Of a stretch of DNA of 64,000 nt, positions 45,429 through 54,770 are shown one piece after another. Both the position numbers and the translations under genes were made by a program. The stretch is taken from the NCBI RefSeq assembly GCF_913777145.1, contig NZ_CAJYPS010000022.1, positions 1-64,000 on the forward strand, written 5' to 3'. The stretch is from an uncultured Roseateles sp. GTDB taxonomy: Bacteria > Pseudomonadota > Gammaproteobacteria > Burkholderiales > Burkholderiaceae_C. The notes beneath the pieces are model-generated. The model was not told where the DNA came from, ran no database searches, and saw only the letters and a program-made list of their open reading frames with translations. The stretch's first letter is position 1, and every line of letters starts with the position of its first letter.

Positions 45429-45859
45429 TCGGCCTGCGAGGCGCTCTGCGCCTCGAAGTAGCGCTGGGCGCTGAAGGCAATCGTGGCCATCAGCGTGGTG
45501 CCCCCCACCAGCAGGCACAGCACCACACCCAGCACCGTGATCCAGCCGCCCGGCGGTGCCGGGTGTTGCGGGTTGTGGCGCGCGTTCCAGCGCTCGTCGG
45601 GCGTGAGCCCGTAGACGATGCCGCTGGCCAGCGCGACCACCAGGCTCAGCCCCAGCAGCGGGATCAGCAGCCAGGCGCCGCGGTCGTCCTGGCCCAGTTG
45701 CTCCATGCGCTGCACGCCTTCCAGGCCCAGCAGCGTGGGCGGCAGGAACAGCCAGCCCCAGCCGTCCTTCAGACCGTGCAGGTAGAAGCGGTGCAAGCCG
45801 AATGCCCCCAGGCCCAGTGCCAGCCAGGTGGCGACGCCCTTGTGCTTGACCCCGCTCAT
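45401..45859 (-). CDS. TM2-domain membrane protein
   Basis: A 152-residue protein with the TM2 hallmark LALGLGAFGLHRFYLHGLKDGWGWL. It has two further hydrophobic segments (LIPLLGLSLVVALASGIVYG and ITVLGVVLCLLVGGTTLMA) and a short polar tail. The function is unknown. Its start overlaps the acetyltransferase stop by 4 bases, and its end overlaps pit. Confidence 0.85.
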   Translation of the reverse strand: MSGVKHKGVATWLALGLGAFGLHRFYLHGLKDGWGWLFLPPTLLGLEGVQRMEQLGQDDRGAWLLIPLLGLSLVVALASGIVYGLTPDERWNARHNPQHPAPPGGWITVLGVVLCLLVGGTTLMATIAFSAQRYFEAQSASQADQNSSRLSQ

Positions 45860-46398
45860 GCGGCCGGCGTGCCCGGGGTGCTGTCACCCTGGCCCAGCGT
45901 GCGCTGCATCAGCACCACGTCCAGCCAGCGCCCGAACTTCCAGCCGGCGCTTTTGAGCTGGCCGGTGTGCTCGAAGCCCAGCGCGCGGTGCAGGCCGATG
46001 GAGCCGGCGTTGGCCGCGTCGCCTATCACCGCCACCATCTGGCGCGCGCCCGCCGCCTCGCAGCGCGCGATCAGCTCGGCCAGCAGCAGCCGGCCCACGC
46101 CGCGGCCCTGGGCGGCCGGCGCGAGGTAGATGGAGTCCTCGACGAAGAAGCGGTAGGCCAGGCGTGGGCGGAAGTAGTTCGCGTAGGCGTAGCCCAGCAC
46201 CTCGCCACCGCTCTCGGCCACCAGATAGGGCAGGCCGCGGCCCAGCACCTCGGTGCGGCGGCGCGCCATCTCGGCGGCGTCGGGCACCTCGGTCTCAAAG
46301 GTGCCCGTGCCGTGCAACACGGCCTGGGCGTAGATCGCCTGGATGGCGGGAATGTCTTGTTCGGTGCTGGGACGCAGGAGGAGGGCAGGGGAGCTCAT
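45856..46398 (-). CDS. GNAT N-acetyltransferase, phosphinothricin acetyltransferase-like
   Basis: A 180-residue GNAT enzyme. The acetyl-CoA loop is QGRGVGRLL, and the sequence IYLAPAAQ.. with VAVIGDAANAGSIGLHRALGFEHTGQLKSAGWKFGRWLDVVLMQR is typical of the PAT/YncA group. That group acetylates amino-acid analogues such as phosphinothricin or methionine sulfoximine. The first gene of a two-gene unit with the TM2 protein, divergent from rpsP. Confidence 0.93.
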   Translation of the reverse strand: MSSPALLLRPSTEQDIPAIQAIYAQAVLHGTGTFETEVPDAAEMARRRTEVLGRGLPYLVAESGGEVLGYAYANYFRPRLAYRFFVEDSIYLAPAAQGRGVGRLLLAELIARCEAAGARQMVAVIGDAANAGSIGLHRALGFEHTGQLKSAGWKFGRWLDVVLMQRTLGQGDSTPGTPAA

Positions 46399-46429
46399 GA
46401 GGCGATGCGGCGAATGGTTGGCGGAAAAG

Positions 46430-46458
46430 CTTTCTGGACCGCCAGACCAGTTTATAAT
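46430..46458 (+). promoter_or_regulatory. rpsP operon promoter
   Basis: TATAAT at 46453-46458 is a perfect -10 box. The -35 region around 46430-46437 (CTTTCTGG) is weak. A leader of about 130 nt runs to the rpsP start, long enough for control signals, though I could not assign one. Confidence 0.55.
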
Positions 46459-46596
46459 GCCGGGTTTTGGTGCTGGTCGCAGGTGGCTGCGGCGTATCTA
46501 CGGCATCAGTCCCGACAGGGTGTCCTGTCAAACCCGATCTGCTCGCCCTGAGTGTCTCCTGGTGCGGTGGTCGCCCCTAATCGTTTAGGAAACATC

Positions 46597-46854
46597 ATGG
46601 TTGTGATTCGTCTGTCCCGCGGCGGCTCCAAGAAGCGCCCCTTCTACAACATCGTCGTCGCCAACAGCCAAAACCGTCGTGACGGCCGCTTCATCGAGCG
46701 CGTGGGCTTCTACAACCCCGTGGCTTCCGGCGCTGCCGAAAAGCTGCGCGTGGCTCAGGACCGCGTGAGCTACTGGGTGGGCGTTGGCGCGCAGATGTCG
46801 CCGACCGTGGCTCGCCTGGTGGGCGATGCTCAGAAGGCCGCTGTCGCTGCCTAA
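46597..46854 (+). CDS. rpsP: 30S ribosomal protein S16
   Basis: An 85-residue protein with the S16 pattern [21 protein letters not shown] and [13 protein letters not shown] at 46597 preceded by TTAGGAAAC. It heads the conserved rpsP-rimM-trmD-rplS operon. Confidence 0.98.
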   Translation: MVVIRLSRGGSKKRPFYNIVVANSQNRRDGRFIERVGFYNPVASGAAEKLRVAQDRVSYWVGVGAQMSPTVARLVGDAQKAAVAA

Positions 46855-46858
46855 GCAC

Positions 46859-47458
46859 GTGGCAGGCAACAAGCCTCAGCAAGACGGCGCCTCGGCGCCG
46901 TCTTTTGCTTCTGAAGCCCCCTGGCCCGACGACCTGGTGCAGGTCGGCCACATCCTGGACGCCTGGGGCGTCAAGGGCTGGTTCAAGGTCCAGGCCTATT
47001 CGCAGCAGGCGGATGCGCTGTTCAGCGCCAAGCGCTGGTTCCTGAAGAGTGGCGGCCCCAAGCCGGCCCGGCGCGAGCTCAAGATCAGCTCGATGCGCGA
47101 GCACGGCGAAGGCCTGGTTGCGCATGCGGCCGGCATCGAGGACCGCAACGGCGCAGAGGCGCTCAAGGGCTTCGAGCTCTTCATCTCCCGCAGCGATTTC
47201 CCCAAGGCCGGCGACGGCGAGTACTACTGGGTGGACCTGATCGGCCTGGACGTGCTCAACCGCGAGTCGCAGGCGCTGGGCCGGGTCGTGGGCCTGATAG
47301 ACACGGGCCCGCACTGCGTGCTGCGCATCGTGCCGGAAGGCCTGCCCGAGCCGGTCAAGCCGGACCAGGAGCGCCTGATCCCCTTCGTGGACGCCTTTGT
47401 CGACGGCGTGGACTTGGCGGCGCGCCAGATCCGCGTGGACTGGGGCGTGGACTACTGA
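46859..47458 (+). CDS. rimM: 16S rRNA processing protein RimM
   Basis: About 199 residues. It assists assembly of the 30S head by binding S19. The RimM N-domain motif [19 protein letters not shown] and the PRC-barrel part [15 protein letters not shown] followed by [14 protein letters not shown] are complete. There is no ATG near the front; GTG at 46859, 4 bases after the rpsP stop, is the likely start. Confidence 0.95.
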   Translation: MAGNKPQQDGASAPSFASEAPWPDDLVQVGHILDAWGVKGWFKVQAYSQQADALFSAKRWFLKSGGPKPARRELKISSMREHGEGLVAHAAGIEDRNGAEALKGFELFISRSDFPKAGDGEYYWVDLIGLDVLNRESQALGRVVGLIDTGPHCVLRIVPEGLPEPVKPDQERLIPFVDAFVDGVDLAARQIRVDWGVDY

Positions 47459-47474
47459 GCGCTTGAGCCGCGGC

Positions 47475-48251
47475 ATGCGCTTCGACGTCCTGACCATCTT
47501 CCCGGAGCTGTTCGCGCCGCATCTCACGCATGGCGTGACGCGGCGCGCCTTCGAGCGCGGGCAGGTCGACGTGCGCTTCTGGCCGCTGCGCGACTTCACC
47601 GAAGACAACTACCGCCGCGTGGATGACCGCCCCTATGGCGGCGGCCCCGGCATGGTGATGCTGGCCGAGCCGCTGGAGCGTGCGCTGGCCGCGGCGCGTG
47701 CCGACCGCGGCGAGGCCGCGCCGGTGGTTATCCACTTCACGCCCACCGGCCGGCGCATCGACCAGGCGCTGGTGCAGGAACTGGCCGCCGGCCCCGGCGC
47801 GTTCCTGCTGTGCGGCCGCTACGAGGGCATAGACCAGCGCGTGCTGGACCGCCACGTGACGCTGGAGCTCAGCCTGGGCGACTTTGTGCTGTCCGGCGGT
47901 GAACTGCCGGCCATCGCGTTGCTGGATGCGATCGCGCGGCTGCAGGACGGCGTGCTGGGCGATGCTCAGTCCCATCAGCAGGACAGCTTCTCCGACGGTC
48001 TGCTGGACTGCCCGCACTACAGCCGGCCCGAGCTGCTGCCGGCCGACGGCGAGGGGCCCGAGCGGCCGGTGCCCGCGGTGCTGCTGTCCGGGCATCACGC
48101 CGACATTCGGCGCTGGCGCCGCGAACGCTCGCTGGCGCTGACCGCCGAGCGACGGCCCGAGCTGATTGCCGCGGCGCGCGCCGCTGGTCGGCTGAGCAAG
48201 GCCGACGAGGCCTTCCTGGCGAAGCTCGCACGCGGTGAGGCCCAGGGCTGA
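47475..48251 (+). CDS. trmD: tRNA (guanine-N1)-methyltransferase
   Basis: A 258-residue SPOUT methyltransferase that makes m1G37 in tRNA and prevents frameshifting. [26 protein letters not shown] and the trefoil-knot AdoMet site [15 protein letters not shown]...DFVLSGGE are present. ATG at 47475, 16 bases after rimM. Confidence 0.97.
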   Translation: MRFDVLTIFPELFAPHLTHGVTRRAFERGQVDVRFWPLRDFTEDNYRRVDDRPYGGGPGMVMLAEPLERALAAARADRGEAAPVVIHFTPTGRRIDQALVQELAAGPGAFLLCGRYEGIDQRVLDRHVTLELSLGDFVLSGGELPAIALLDAIARLQDGVLGDAQSHQQDSFSDGLLDCPHYSRPELLPADGEGPERPVPAVLLSGHHADIRRWRRERSLALTAERRPELIAAARAAGRLSKADEAFLAKLARGEAQG

Positions 48252-48259
48252 GGGCCGGC

Positions 48260-48288
48260 TAGGCAATCCAGACCTGCCCGGTTATACT
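48260..48288 (+). promoter_or_regulatory. internal promoter upstream of rplS
   Basis: TAGGCA (48260-48265) and TATACT (48283-48288) are 17 bp apart in the 172-bp gap after trmD, giving rplS its own promoter with a leader of about 130 nt. Confidence 0.5.
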
Positions 48289-48423
48289 CGTGGGCTTTTG
48301 TCGATCCTCTGGCGTGCCGCCAGTGGGCCGTGATGCCGGGCTCTTCTAGAGCTCGACGCATGTGGGTGCCGCTGGCAACAAACTCCTTTCAACACCGCCG
48401 CCAAGATCGCCTTCGGAGAAACC

Positions 48424-48777
48424 ATGGATCTGATCCAGACCCTCGAGCAAGAAGAAATTGCTCGCCTCGGCAAGACCATCCCCGCCTTCGCCCCCGGCGA
48501 CACGGTGATCGTCAGCGTCAACGTCGTTGAAGGCACCCGCAAGCGCGTGCAGGCCTACGAAGGCGTCGTGATCGCCCGCCGCAACCGTGGCCTGAACAGC
48601 AGCTTCATCGTGCGCAAGATGTCCAGCGGCGAAGGCGTGGAGCGTACGTTCCAGCTGTACAGCCCGCTGATCGCTTCCATCGAAGTGAAGCGTCGCGGCG
48701 ATGTGCGTCGTGCCAAGCTGTACTACCTGCGTGAGCGTTCGGGCAAGTCGGCGCGCATCAAGGAAAAGCTGGCCTGA
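48424..48777 (+). CDS. rplS: 50S ribosomal protein L19
   Basis: A 117-residue protein at the 30S-50S interface, with the L19 pattern [26 protein letters not shown] and [22 protein letters not shown] at 48424 is preceded by CGGAGAAACC. Followed by a clear terminator. Confidence 0.98.
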   Translation: MDLIQTLEQEEIARLGKTIPAFAPGDTVIVSVNVVEGTRKRVQAYEGVVIARRNRGLNSSFIVRKMSSGEGVERTFQLYSPLIASIEVKRRGDVRRAKLYYLRERSGKSARIKEKLA

Positions 48778-48818
48778 TGTTCCGGGCTGGCCCGTCCAGC
48801 CCCGGTTCAACAAGCCCC

Positions 48819-48855
48819 AAGCCGCCTGGAGTTCTGCTCCCGGCGGCTTTTTCTT
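48819..48855 (+). terminator. terminator of the rpsP-rplS operon
   Basis: AAGCCGCC-t-GGAG and CTCC-c-GGCGGCTT form a 12-bp stem with one mismatch, followed by TTTTTCTTT. Confidence 0.85.
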
Positions 48856-48880
48856 TCCGCGCTCGCCCTATGCTGCTGCC

Positions 48881-49561
48881 ATGAACCGGCCTCGAATCGT
48901 GAACCCGCAACTCGCGCCGCTGGTGGCGGTGGACGAGGGCCTGCCGCCGGTGCCCGCCGAGCGGCTCACCGCGCAGTCGCTGCGCGAGCGTCTGAGCGCG
49001 CCGCCGCCCTGGGAGCCCGAATTCCGCGGCGACGGTGCCCGTTTTGCCGACCGAGCGCCCGCAGGGGCGGCCGTGCTGGTGCCTCTGGTGCAGCGGGCCC
49101 AGGGCCTGCAACTGCTGCTGACGCGGCGCACCGATCACCTGCGCGACCATGCGGGCCAGATCAGCTTTCCCGGCGGCCGCGTGGAGCCCGAGGATGACGG
49201 CCCGGTCGCCACCGCGCTGCGCGAAACCGAGGAGGAGATCGGCCTGGACCGCGCCCACATCGAGGTGCTGGGCCAGTTGCCGGTTTACTCGACCGTGACC
49301 GCCTTCCAGGTCACGCCGGTCGTGGGCCTGGTGCAGCCCGGCTTCGAGCTGCGCCTGGACAGCGGCGAGGTGGCCGAGGCCTTCGAGGTGCCGCTGAGCT
49401 TTCTGATGACGCCCGCCCACCATCAGCACCGGCGCGTGGCCTTCGACAGCGGCGAGCGCCGCTTCGTCGCCATGCCCTGGCAGGCTGAGGGCCGCGAATA
49501 CTTCATCTGGGGCGCCACCGCAGCCATGCTGCGCAACCTCTACCGGCTGCTGTCCGCCTGA
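48881..49561 (+). CDS. NUDIX hydrolase, CoA pyrophosphatase-like
   Basis: A 226-residue protein. The Nudix box GGRVEPEDDGPVATALRETEEEIGL fits GX5EX7REUXEEXGU. The upstream LLLTRRTDHLRDHAGQISFPGG is the extra motif of the CoA pyrophosphatase (YeaB/NudL) group, which cleaves CoA to phosphopantetheine and 3',5'-ADP. ATG at 48881; longer frames reach back into the terminator and are not used. Confidence 0.93.
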   Translation: MNRPRIVNPQLAPLVAVDEGLPPVPAERLTAQSLRERLSAPPPWEPEFRGDGARFADRAPAGAAVLVPLVQRAQGLQLLLTRRTDHLRDHAGQISFPGGRVEPEDDGPVATALRETEEEIGLDRAHIEVLGQLPVYSTVTAFQVTPVVGLVQPGFELRLDSGEVAEAFEVPLSFLMTPAHHQHRRVAFDSGERRFVAMPWQAEGREYFIWGATAAMLRNLYRLLSA

Positions 49562-49593
49562 GCGGGCCCCAGTCGGCACTATCATCCGCGGCC

Positions 49594-50583
49594 ATGAATT
49601 TCTTTGCGGTGCTGCTGGCCCTGTTGTGCGAGCAGCTCAAACCTCTGCGGCACGGCAACCGCGTCCACGAAGCGGTGATCGGCTGGGTCCGCTGGACCGG
49701 ACGCAACTTCGACGCGGGCCATGAGCGCCACGCGGTGGTGGTGTGGGCCATCACCGTGCTGGTGCCGGGCCTGCTGGTGGCCGTGCTGTACTGGGTGTTC
49801 CGGCATTTCAGCGTGCTGCTGGCGCTGGCGCTGGACGTGGCCATCCTCTACCTGACGCTGGGCTTCCGGCAGTTCAGCCACTACTTCACCGACATCCGCG
49901 AGGCGCTGGAGCGGGGCGACGACCTGACCGCGCGCCAGCTGCTGGCCGAGTGGCGCCACCTGGACGCCAGCGAGTTGCCGCGCACCGAGCTGATCCGTCA
50001 TGTGATCGAGCATTCGCTGCTGGCCGCGCACCGCCATGTGTTCGGCGTGTTCTTCTGGTTCGTGCTGTGCTCCACGCTGGGCCTGGGCCCGGCGGGCGCG
50101 GTGATCTACCGCATGGCCGAGTTCGCGGGCCGCTACTGGGCCTTCAAGAGCCGCACGCTGGACGCACCCACCAACGAGCGCCTGCTGGCGCTGTCGCGCC
50201 AGGCCTTTGGCTGGATAGACCACCTGCCGGCGCGCCTCACGGCGACAGGTTTTGCCATCGTGGGCAATTTCGAGGAGGCGGTGAACGGCTGGCGCCGTGA
50301 CGCCAAGCTGTGGCTGCATCCCAACGAGGGCATCATCCTGGCATCCGCCGCGGGCGCTGTGGGCCTGCAGCTGGGCGGCGCGGCCGCGCCCGGCGTGACG
50401 CCGGACCGCAGCAAGACCTTCGATTTCGGCTCCGAGCCCGAGGCCACCGGCGCCGCCGGTTCCACCGCCGGCGTGCCGCCCCAGCTGGGCCACCTGCAGA
50501 GCGTGGTGGGCCTGGTGTGGCGCTCGGTCGTGCTGTGGATGCTGCTGCTGGCGCTGCTGACGCTGGCCAACCTGGTCGGCTGA
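49594..50583 (+). CDS. CobD/CbiB family membrane protein
   Basis: A 329-residue protein with four or five membrane segments (FFAVLLALLCEQLKPLRHGN, VVVWAITVLVPGLLVAVLYWVF, LALALDVAILYLTLGF) and a cytosolic middle. It is of the CobD/CbiB-AmpE-like family common in Burkholderiales. True CbiB enzymes make adenosylcobinamide; without cobalamin genes beside it, that role is uncertain and an AmpE-like regulatory role is possible. Confidence 0.82.
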   Translation: MNFFAVLLALLCEQLKPLRHGNRVHEAVIGWVRWTGRNFDAGHERHAVVVWAITVLVPGLLVAVLYWVFRHFSVLLALALDVAILYLTLGFRQFSHYFTDIREALERGDDLTARQLLAEWRHLDASELPRTELIRHVIEHSLLAAHRHVFGVFFWFVLCSTLGLGPAGAVIYRMAEFAGRYWAFKSRTLDAPTNERLLALSRQAFGWIDHLPARLTATGFAIVGNFEEAVNGWRRDAKLWLHPNEGIILASAAGAVGLQLGGAAAPGVTPDRSKTFDFGSEPEATGAAGSTAGVPPQLGHLQSVVGLVWRSVVLWMLLLALLTLANLVG

Positions 50584-50605
50584 GCCCTCGGCCTCCGCTT
50601 CAGCC

Positions 50606-51664
50606 TCAGCCGGGCAGCTGCCCCACCGCGCTGGCCACGGCCAGCAGCTCGTGATCCGCCGGCACCGGCCGGCTCACGCCCGCCACCTCGTCCAGCGGCA
50701 CCGACACGATGCGGTCGCCGCGCAGCGCCACCATGCGCTGGCGCTCGCCGGCCAGCACCGCACGCGCCGCGGCCACACCGAAGCGGGTGGACAGCACGCG
50801 GTCGAAGCTGCTGGGCGCACCGCCACGCTGCAAATGGCCCAGCAGGCTGTAGCGCACCTCGATGGCCGCGCCCCAGCGCGCCTGCAGCGCCGCCTGCAGC
50901 GGCAGGCCGGCGCCGGCCAGCGTGAGCCGGCCGTCGAAAGCGTCGCCCTGCAGTTGGCGGGGCAGCTCGGGCAGTTGCATGCCCTCGGCCAGGCAGACCA
51001 GCGCATAGCCCTGGGCTGCGATGCGGCGTTCGCAGTGCGTGGCCAGCTGCTCCAGCGTGAAGCCGCGCTCGGGAATGAGGATGGCATCCGCGCCGCCGGC
51101 GATGCCGCCTTCCAGCGCGATCCAGCCGGCATGCCGGCCCATGGTCTCCAGCAGCATCACTCGGCCGTGGCTGCGTGCGGTGGTCTGCAGCCGGTTCAGC
51201 GCATCCGCCACGACCGCGACCGCGGAATCAAAGCCGAAGCTGCGCTCGTTGCCGACGATGTCGTTGTCTATGGTCTTGGGCACACCGATGACCGGCAGGC
51301 CCAGGCGGCCGAAGCGCTCGGCGATGGTCATGGTGCCGTCGCCGCCTATGGCCACCAGCAGGTCCAGCCCCAGCGACTGCGCAAAGGCCAGCGCGTCGCC
51401 CGACACGTCGGCGCCGCCGGCGCCGAAGTAATGGAAGGGGTCGGCCCGGTTGTGCGTGCCCAGCACCGTGCCGCCCTCGGCAAGCAGGTCGCGCACCCGG
51501 GGCTCGTCCAGCGGCTGGGCGCGCCGCTCGATCAGGCCCAGGAAGCCGCGTTCTATGCCGGTGACCCGGCTCACGCCGGCCTCCAGCAGCGCCAGCGTCA
51601 CCGCGCGAATGACGGCATTCAGGCCCGGGCAGTCGCCCCCGCCGGTCAGCAGGCCGATGTGCAT
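50606..51664 (-). CDS. pfkA: 6-phosphofructokinase
   Basis: A 352-residue PFK of glycolysis. It shows GLLTGGGDCPGLNAVIRA, the phosphoryl-donor site AIGGDGTM, the catalytic region PKTIDNDI and METMGRHAG-type sequence. The donor pocket has Gly in GGDG, the ATP-type residue; PPi enzymes have GGDD. The Lys of PKTIDND is more typical of PPi-type or actinobacterial ATP enzymes, so ATP is the probable donor and classical allosteric control may be missing. The start is 1 base downstream of the peptidase stop, so the two genes form one unit. Confidence 0.94.
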   Translation of the reverse strand: MHIGLLTGGGDCPGLNAVIRAVTLALLEAGVSRVTGIERGFLGLIERRAQPLDEPRVRDLLAEGGTVLGTHNRADPFHYFGAGGADVSGDALAFAQSLGLDLLVAIGGDGTMTIAERFGRLGLPVIGVPKTIDNDIVGNERSFGFDSAVAVVADALNRLQTTARSHGRVMLLETMGRHAGWIALEGGIAGGADAILIPERGFTLEQLATHCERRIAAQGYALVCLAEGMQLPELPRQLQGDAFDGRLTLAGAGLPLQAALQARWGAAIEVRYSLLGHLQRGGAPSSFDRVLSTRFGVAAARAVLAGERQRMVALRGDRIVSVPLDEVAGVSRPVPADHELLAVASAVGQLPG

Positions 51665-51665
51665 G

Positions 51666-53669
51666 TCACTTCAGCACGGTGGACTGCATGAACAGGATGG
51701 TCGCGTAGAACTGGTAGTCCTGGTTTTCCTTCTTCTGGAAGCCATGGCCCTCGTTCTCCGCGCGCAGATACCAGACTGGCGTGCCGCCCTCGCGCACCTT
51801 GGCCACGATCTGCTCGGCCTCGGTATAGGGCACGCGCGGGTCGTTCTTGCCCTGGATCACGAACAGCGGCTTGTTGATCTTGCGGGCATTGGTCAGCGGC
51901 GAGATCTTGTCCAGGTGCTCGCGCATCGCCGGGTCGCGCTCGTCGCCGTATTCGACGCGGCGCAGGTCGCGCCGGTAGCTCTCGGTGTTCTGCAGGAAGG
52001 TCACGAAGTGCGAGATGCCCACGATGTCGATGGAGCCGGCGATGCGGTCGGCGTAGTTGGTCGACACCGCCAGCGTCATGTAGCCGCCATAGCTGCCACC
52101 CATCACCAGCACGCGGCTGGCATCCAGGTCGGGCTGGGTGGCGATCCAGTCCAGCAGCGCGCCTATGTCCTTCACCGAGTCCTCGCGCTTGAAGCCGTTG
52201 TCCATCGCGAGGAAGCTCTTGCCGAAGCCGGTCGAGCCGCGCACATTGGGCTGGATCAGTGCCATGCCCAGCTCCTGCACGAAGTAGGCATTGCGGCCCA
52301 GGAAGCCCACGGTCGCCTGGCCCTCGGGCCCGCCGTGGATGGAAATCAGCACCGGGCGCTTGCCCGCGAACCTGGCGGGCGGGCGGGTCATCAGGCCGGA
52401 GATGGCCGTGCCGTCGAAGCTCTTCCAGCGGATGATCTGCTGCTCGCTGAAGCCGCGCGTGTCCATGGGCGCATAGGCGCGGGTCCACTGCTGGGTCTTG
52501 CCCTCACGATCCAGCGTGTAGATCTGACTGGGGCCCTGGGCATTGCTGACGCTGATCGCCAGCTCGTCGCGGGCCGGGTCGAAGCGCGCGGCGCCGATGT
52601 TGCCGGCCGGCAGCGTGGGCGCCGGCAGCTCCTTGGCCGTGCGGGTGTCGAACAGGTGCAGCTCGTCGCGGCCGTCCACGTTGAACTGCACCGCCAGGCG
52701 GCGGCCGTCGGCCGTACGGCTCACGCCGCTGACGTCCCAGGGGATGTGCTGGCTCACGCGTTGCAGGGCGGTGCGGCCCTGGCCGGCTTCCGAAAGGGTC
52801 AGCGTCATCAGCTCGTTGAACTCGCCGGCCCGGTCGCTGGTGATCCACAGCGTGCGGCCGTCCGGGCTCCAGGCGGCCGGGTGGTAGCGCGCCTTGGGCT
52901 CCGTGCTGCCGGGGGCCGGCGCGATGCGGCGCGGCGTGCCGCCGGCCAGGTCCAGCAGCCAGATCTGCGATTCGTTGGCCGACAGGTACTGGGTCAGCGC
53001 GACCTGCTTCTCGTCGGGCGACACCACGCTGGCCGACCAGCCGCCGCCGTCCAGCTCGGCCAGCTTGCGCCGGCCCTCGGGCTGCTCGGGGTCCATCAGC
53101 CACAGCGTGGTCTTGATCTGCGCGCGGCTGCCGCCCTGGGCGGTGCGATCGATGGGCACGGAGGAATAGATCAGCTGGCCGCTCTGGCGCAGCCAGACAT
53201 TCATCGCATGGCGCTCATCGGGCGAGGTCAGCAGCACCGGCTCGGCGCCTGCCTGGCCCAGCGCCAGGCGGTAGAGCTGGGCGACCTCGTTGCCGCCGCT
53301 GGCGCGCTCGAACACCACGTAGCGGCCGTCGCGCGGCGCATAGGCGGCGCGGGTGACCGGCTCGGCGCCGCGGGTCAGCTGCTCACCGGCGCTCAGCGGC
53401 GAGCTCAGCCGGAACAGCTGGGCCGTGCTGGCGCCCGCCGGCCGGTGGCTGACCAGCATCTCGCGCTGGCTGGGGTGCCAGTCCACGAAACCGTGGCCGC
53501 GGAAGTCGTTGTAGCGGTTCACCGCATCCGCCAGGCTCTGCGGCACCGGCGGGATGTTCTGGGTCAGCAGTTGGGCGTTGGGCGCATAGACGGCCGCCGG
53601 CGGCGTGCTGGCGCAGGCGGCCAGCAGCGCCAGCGCGGCGGTGCCCAGGGTCAGTCGCAGAGCGTTCAT
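51666..53669 (-). CDS. S9-family prolyl oligopeptidase lipoprotein
   Basis: About 667 residues, starting at 53669 with a signal and lipobox LLAAC. A WD40/TolB-like beta-propeller (residues ~70-400) precedes an alpha/beta hydrolase domain with the catalytic Ser in MGGSYGGYM, Asp in IQGKNDPRVP and His in ENEGHGF. All triad residues are present. It likely cleaves dipeptides or oligopeptides in the periplasm, as dipeptidyl aminopeptidase or acylaminoacyl-peptidase relatives do. It is transcribed with pfkA. Confidence 0.93.
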   Translation of the reverse strand: MNALRLTLGTAALALLAACASTPPAAVYAPNAQLLTQNIPPVPQSLADAVNRYNDFRGHGFVDWHPSQREMLVSHRPAGASTAQLFRLSSPLSAGEQLTRGAEPVTRAAYAPRDGRYVVFERASGGNEVAQLYRLALGQAGAEPVLLTSPDERHAMNVWLRQSGQLIYSSVPIDRTAQGGSRAQIKTTLWLMDPEQPEGRRKLAELDGGGWSASVVSPDEKQVALTQYLSANESQIWLLDLAGGTPRRIAPAPGSTEPKARYHPAAWSPDGRTLWITSDRAGEFNELMTLTLSEAGQGRTALQRVSQHIPWDVSGVSRTADGRRLAVQFNVDGRDELHLFDTRTAKELPAPTLPAGNIGAARFDPARDELAISVSNAQGPSQIYTLDREGKTQQWTRAYAPMDTRGFSEQQIIRWKSFDGTAISGLMTRPPARFAGKRPVLISIHGGPEGQATVGFLGRNAYFVQELGMALIQPNVRGSTGFGKSFLAMDNGFKREDSVKDIGALLDWIATQPDLDASRVLVMGGSYGGYMTLAVSTNYADRIAGSIDIVGISHFVTFLQNTESYRRDLRRVEYGDERDPAMREHLDKISPLTNARKINKPLFVIQGKNDPRVPYTEAEQIVAKVREGGTPVWYLRAENEGHGFQKKENQDYQFYATILFMQSTVLK

Positions 53670-53689
53670 GGAGGTTCTCGGCGTGGAAT

Positions 53690-53723
53690 AAAAAAGGGCG
53701 TTCGAGCCCAAGCTCAAACGCCC
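53690..53723 (-). terminator. terminator after the Tim44-like gene
   Basis: On the minus strand GGGCGTTTGAGC and GCTCGAACGCCC pair (one mismatch) around TTGG and are followed by TTTTTTATT. It separates the Tim44-like gene from the S9 peptidase gene. Confidence 0.85.
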
Positions 53724-53764
53724 ATTCTCAGCCCCTGCGGGCTAGGGTCTAACCCGTAGCGACC

Positions 53765-54661
53765 TCAGGCGGTCTGCTGGATGCCGGCGATCTGCCAGGC
53801 CTCGCTGCCCGGGGCGCGCACCAGGTGCCAGATCTCGTCGAAGTCCTGCGCCGCCTGCTCGCTGGCCTCGCGGATCAGGCCCGAGAAGCGCACCGACACC
53901 ACCTGCTGGCCGTCCTCGGTGGCCACGTCCACCACGCGGGCGTCCAGCTGCAGCACATCGGTGCGCTGCGTCTGGGCGCCGCGGTCCAGCAGCTCCTGCT
54001 GGATGCTCGCGAACATCTGCGGCGTGGTGAAGCGGCGCAGGTCGGCCTGGTCGCCGGCGTCGTTGGCGGCCTGCATGCGGATGAAGACCTGCTTGGCGAT
54101 CTTCTCGAAGCCGGCAGCGTCAAAGCCGTCCGCCGTGACCGGCGCGGCGGCGGCGGCCACCGGTGCCGCCGCGGCGCTGCCCGCGGACACGGGAGCCGGG
54201 TTCCAGGCCGGCGCGGGGCTGTCACCGGCACCGGCGGTGGCGCCCGCGAACTGCGTGGCCGGGCGCGGCGACGCGAAACGGCGCATCAGGAAGCGGATCA
54301 CCACAAAGCCCACGATGGCCAGCAGCAGCAACGTCATGAACTGGCCCAGCTCGGCGCCAAAGCCCAGGTGGCTGGCCAGCGCGGCCAGGCCGAGGCCGGC
54401 GGCCAGGCCGGCCAGCGGGCCCAGCCAGGAGCGCTTGGGCGCCGCGGCCGGAGCCTGCGGTGCGGGCGTGGCCTTGGGGGCCGCGGCCTGCTGCGGGGCC
54501 ACCGGCTGCTGAGGCGTCTGGGCGGGGGGCGTCTGCGGCGCGGTCTGGGCCGGCACGCTGCGCTTCATGCCGCCGCTGGACAGGCGCTTGGCCTCGGCGT
54601 CATGGAAGGGCAGGCTCAGCGTCAGCGCGGCGGCCAGGCTGGCAACAAGGATGCGGTTCAC
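53765..54661 (-). CDS. Tim44-like domain membrane protein
   Basis: About 298 residues. A signal or first membrane segment (ILVASLAAALTLSLPFHDAEA) is followed by a glutamine/proline/alanine-rich linker, a central membrane segment (FMTLLLLAIVGFVVIRFLMRRF), a second low-complexity linker, and a C-terminal Tim44-like domain (QVFIRMQAANDAGDQADLRRFTTPQMF to IWHLVRAPGSEAWQIAGIQQ). The best start is GTG at 54661, preceded by GGAGA with good spacing; an upstream ATG (54694) is less likely. The role of bacterial Tim44-like proteins is unclear. Confidence 0.88.
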   Translation of the reverse strand: MNRILVASLAAALTLSLPFHDAEAKRLSSGGMKRSVPAQTAPQTPPAQTPQQPVAPQQAAAPKATPAPQAPAAAPKRSWLGPLAGLAAGLGLAALASHLGFGAELGQFMTLLLLAIVGFVVIRFLMRRFASPRPATQFAGATAGAGDSPAPAWNPAPVSAGSAAAAPVAAAAAPVTADGFDAAGFEKIAKQVFIRMQAANDAGDQADLRRFTTPQMFASIQQELLDRGAQTQRTDVLQLDARVVDVATEDGQQVVSVRFSGLIREASEQAAQDFDEIWHLVRAPGSEAWQIAGIQQTA

Positions 54662-54770
54662 GTCGGGGTCTCCGGGATTAGGCCAGGGAGACATGCAGAT
54701 GGTGTCGCCCGGCCGGTTTTCAATACTTTGCAATCATGCCCCAAAGCACGCCGGCCCCGGGGCGCAGGCG

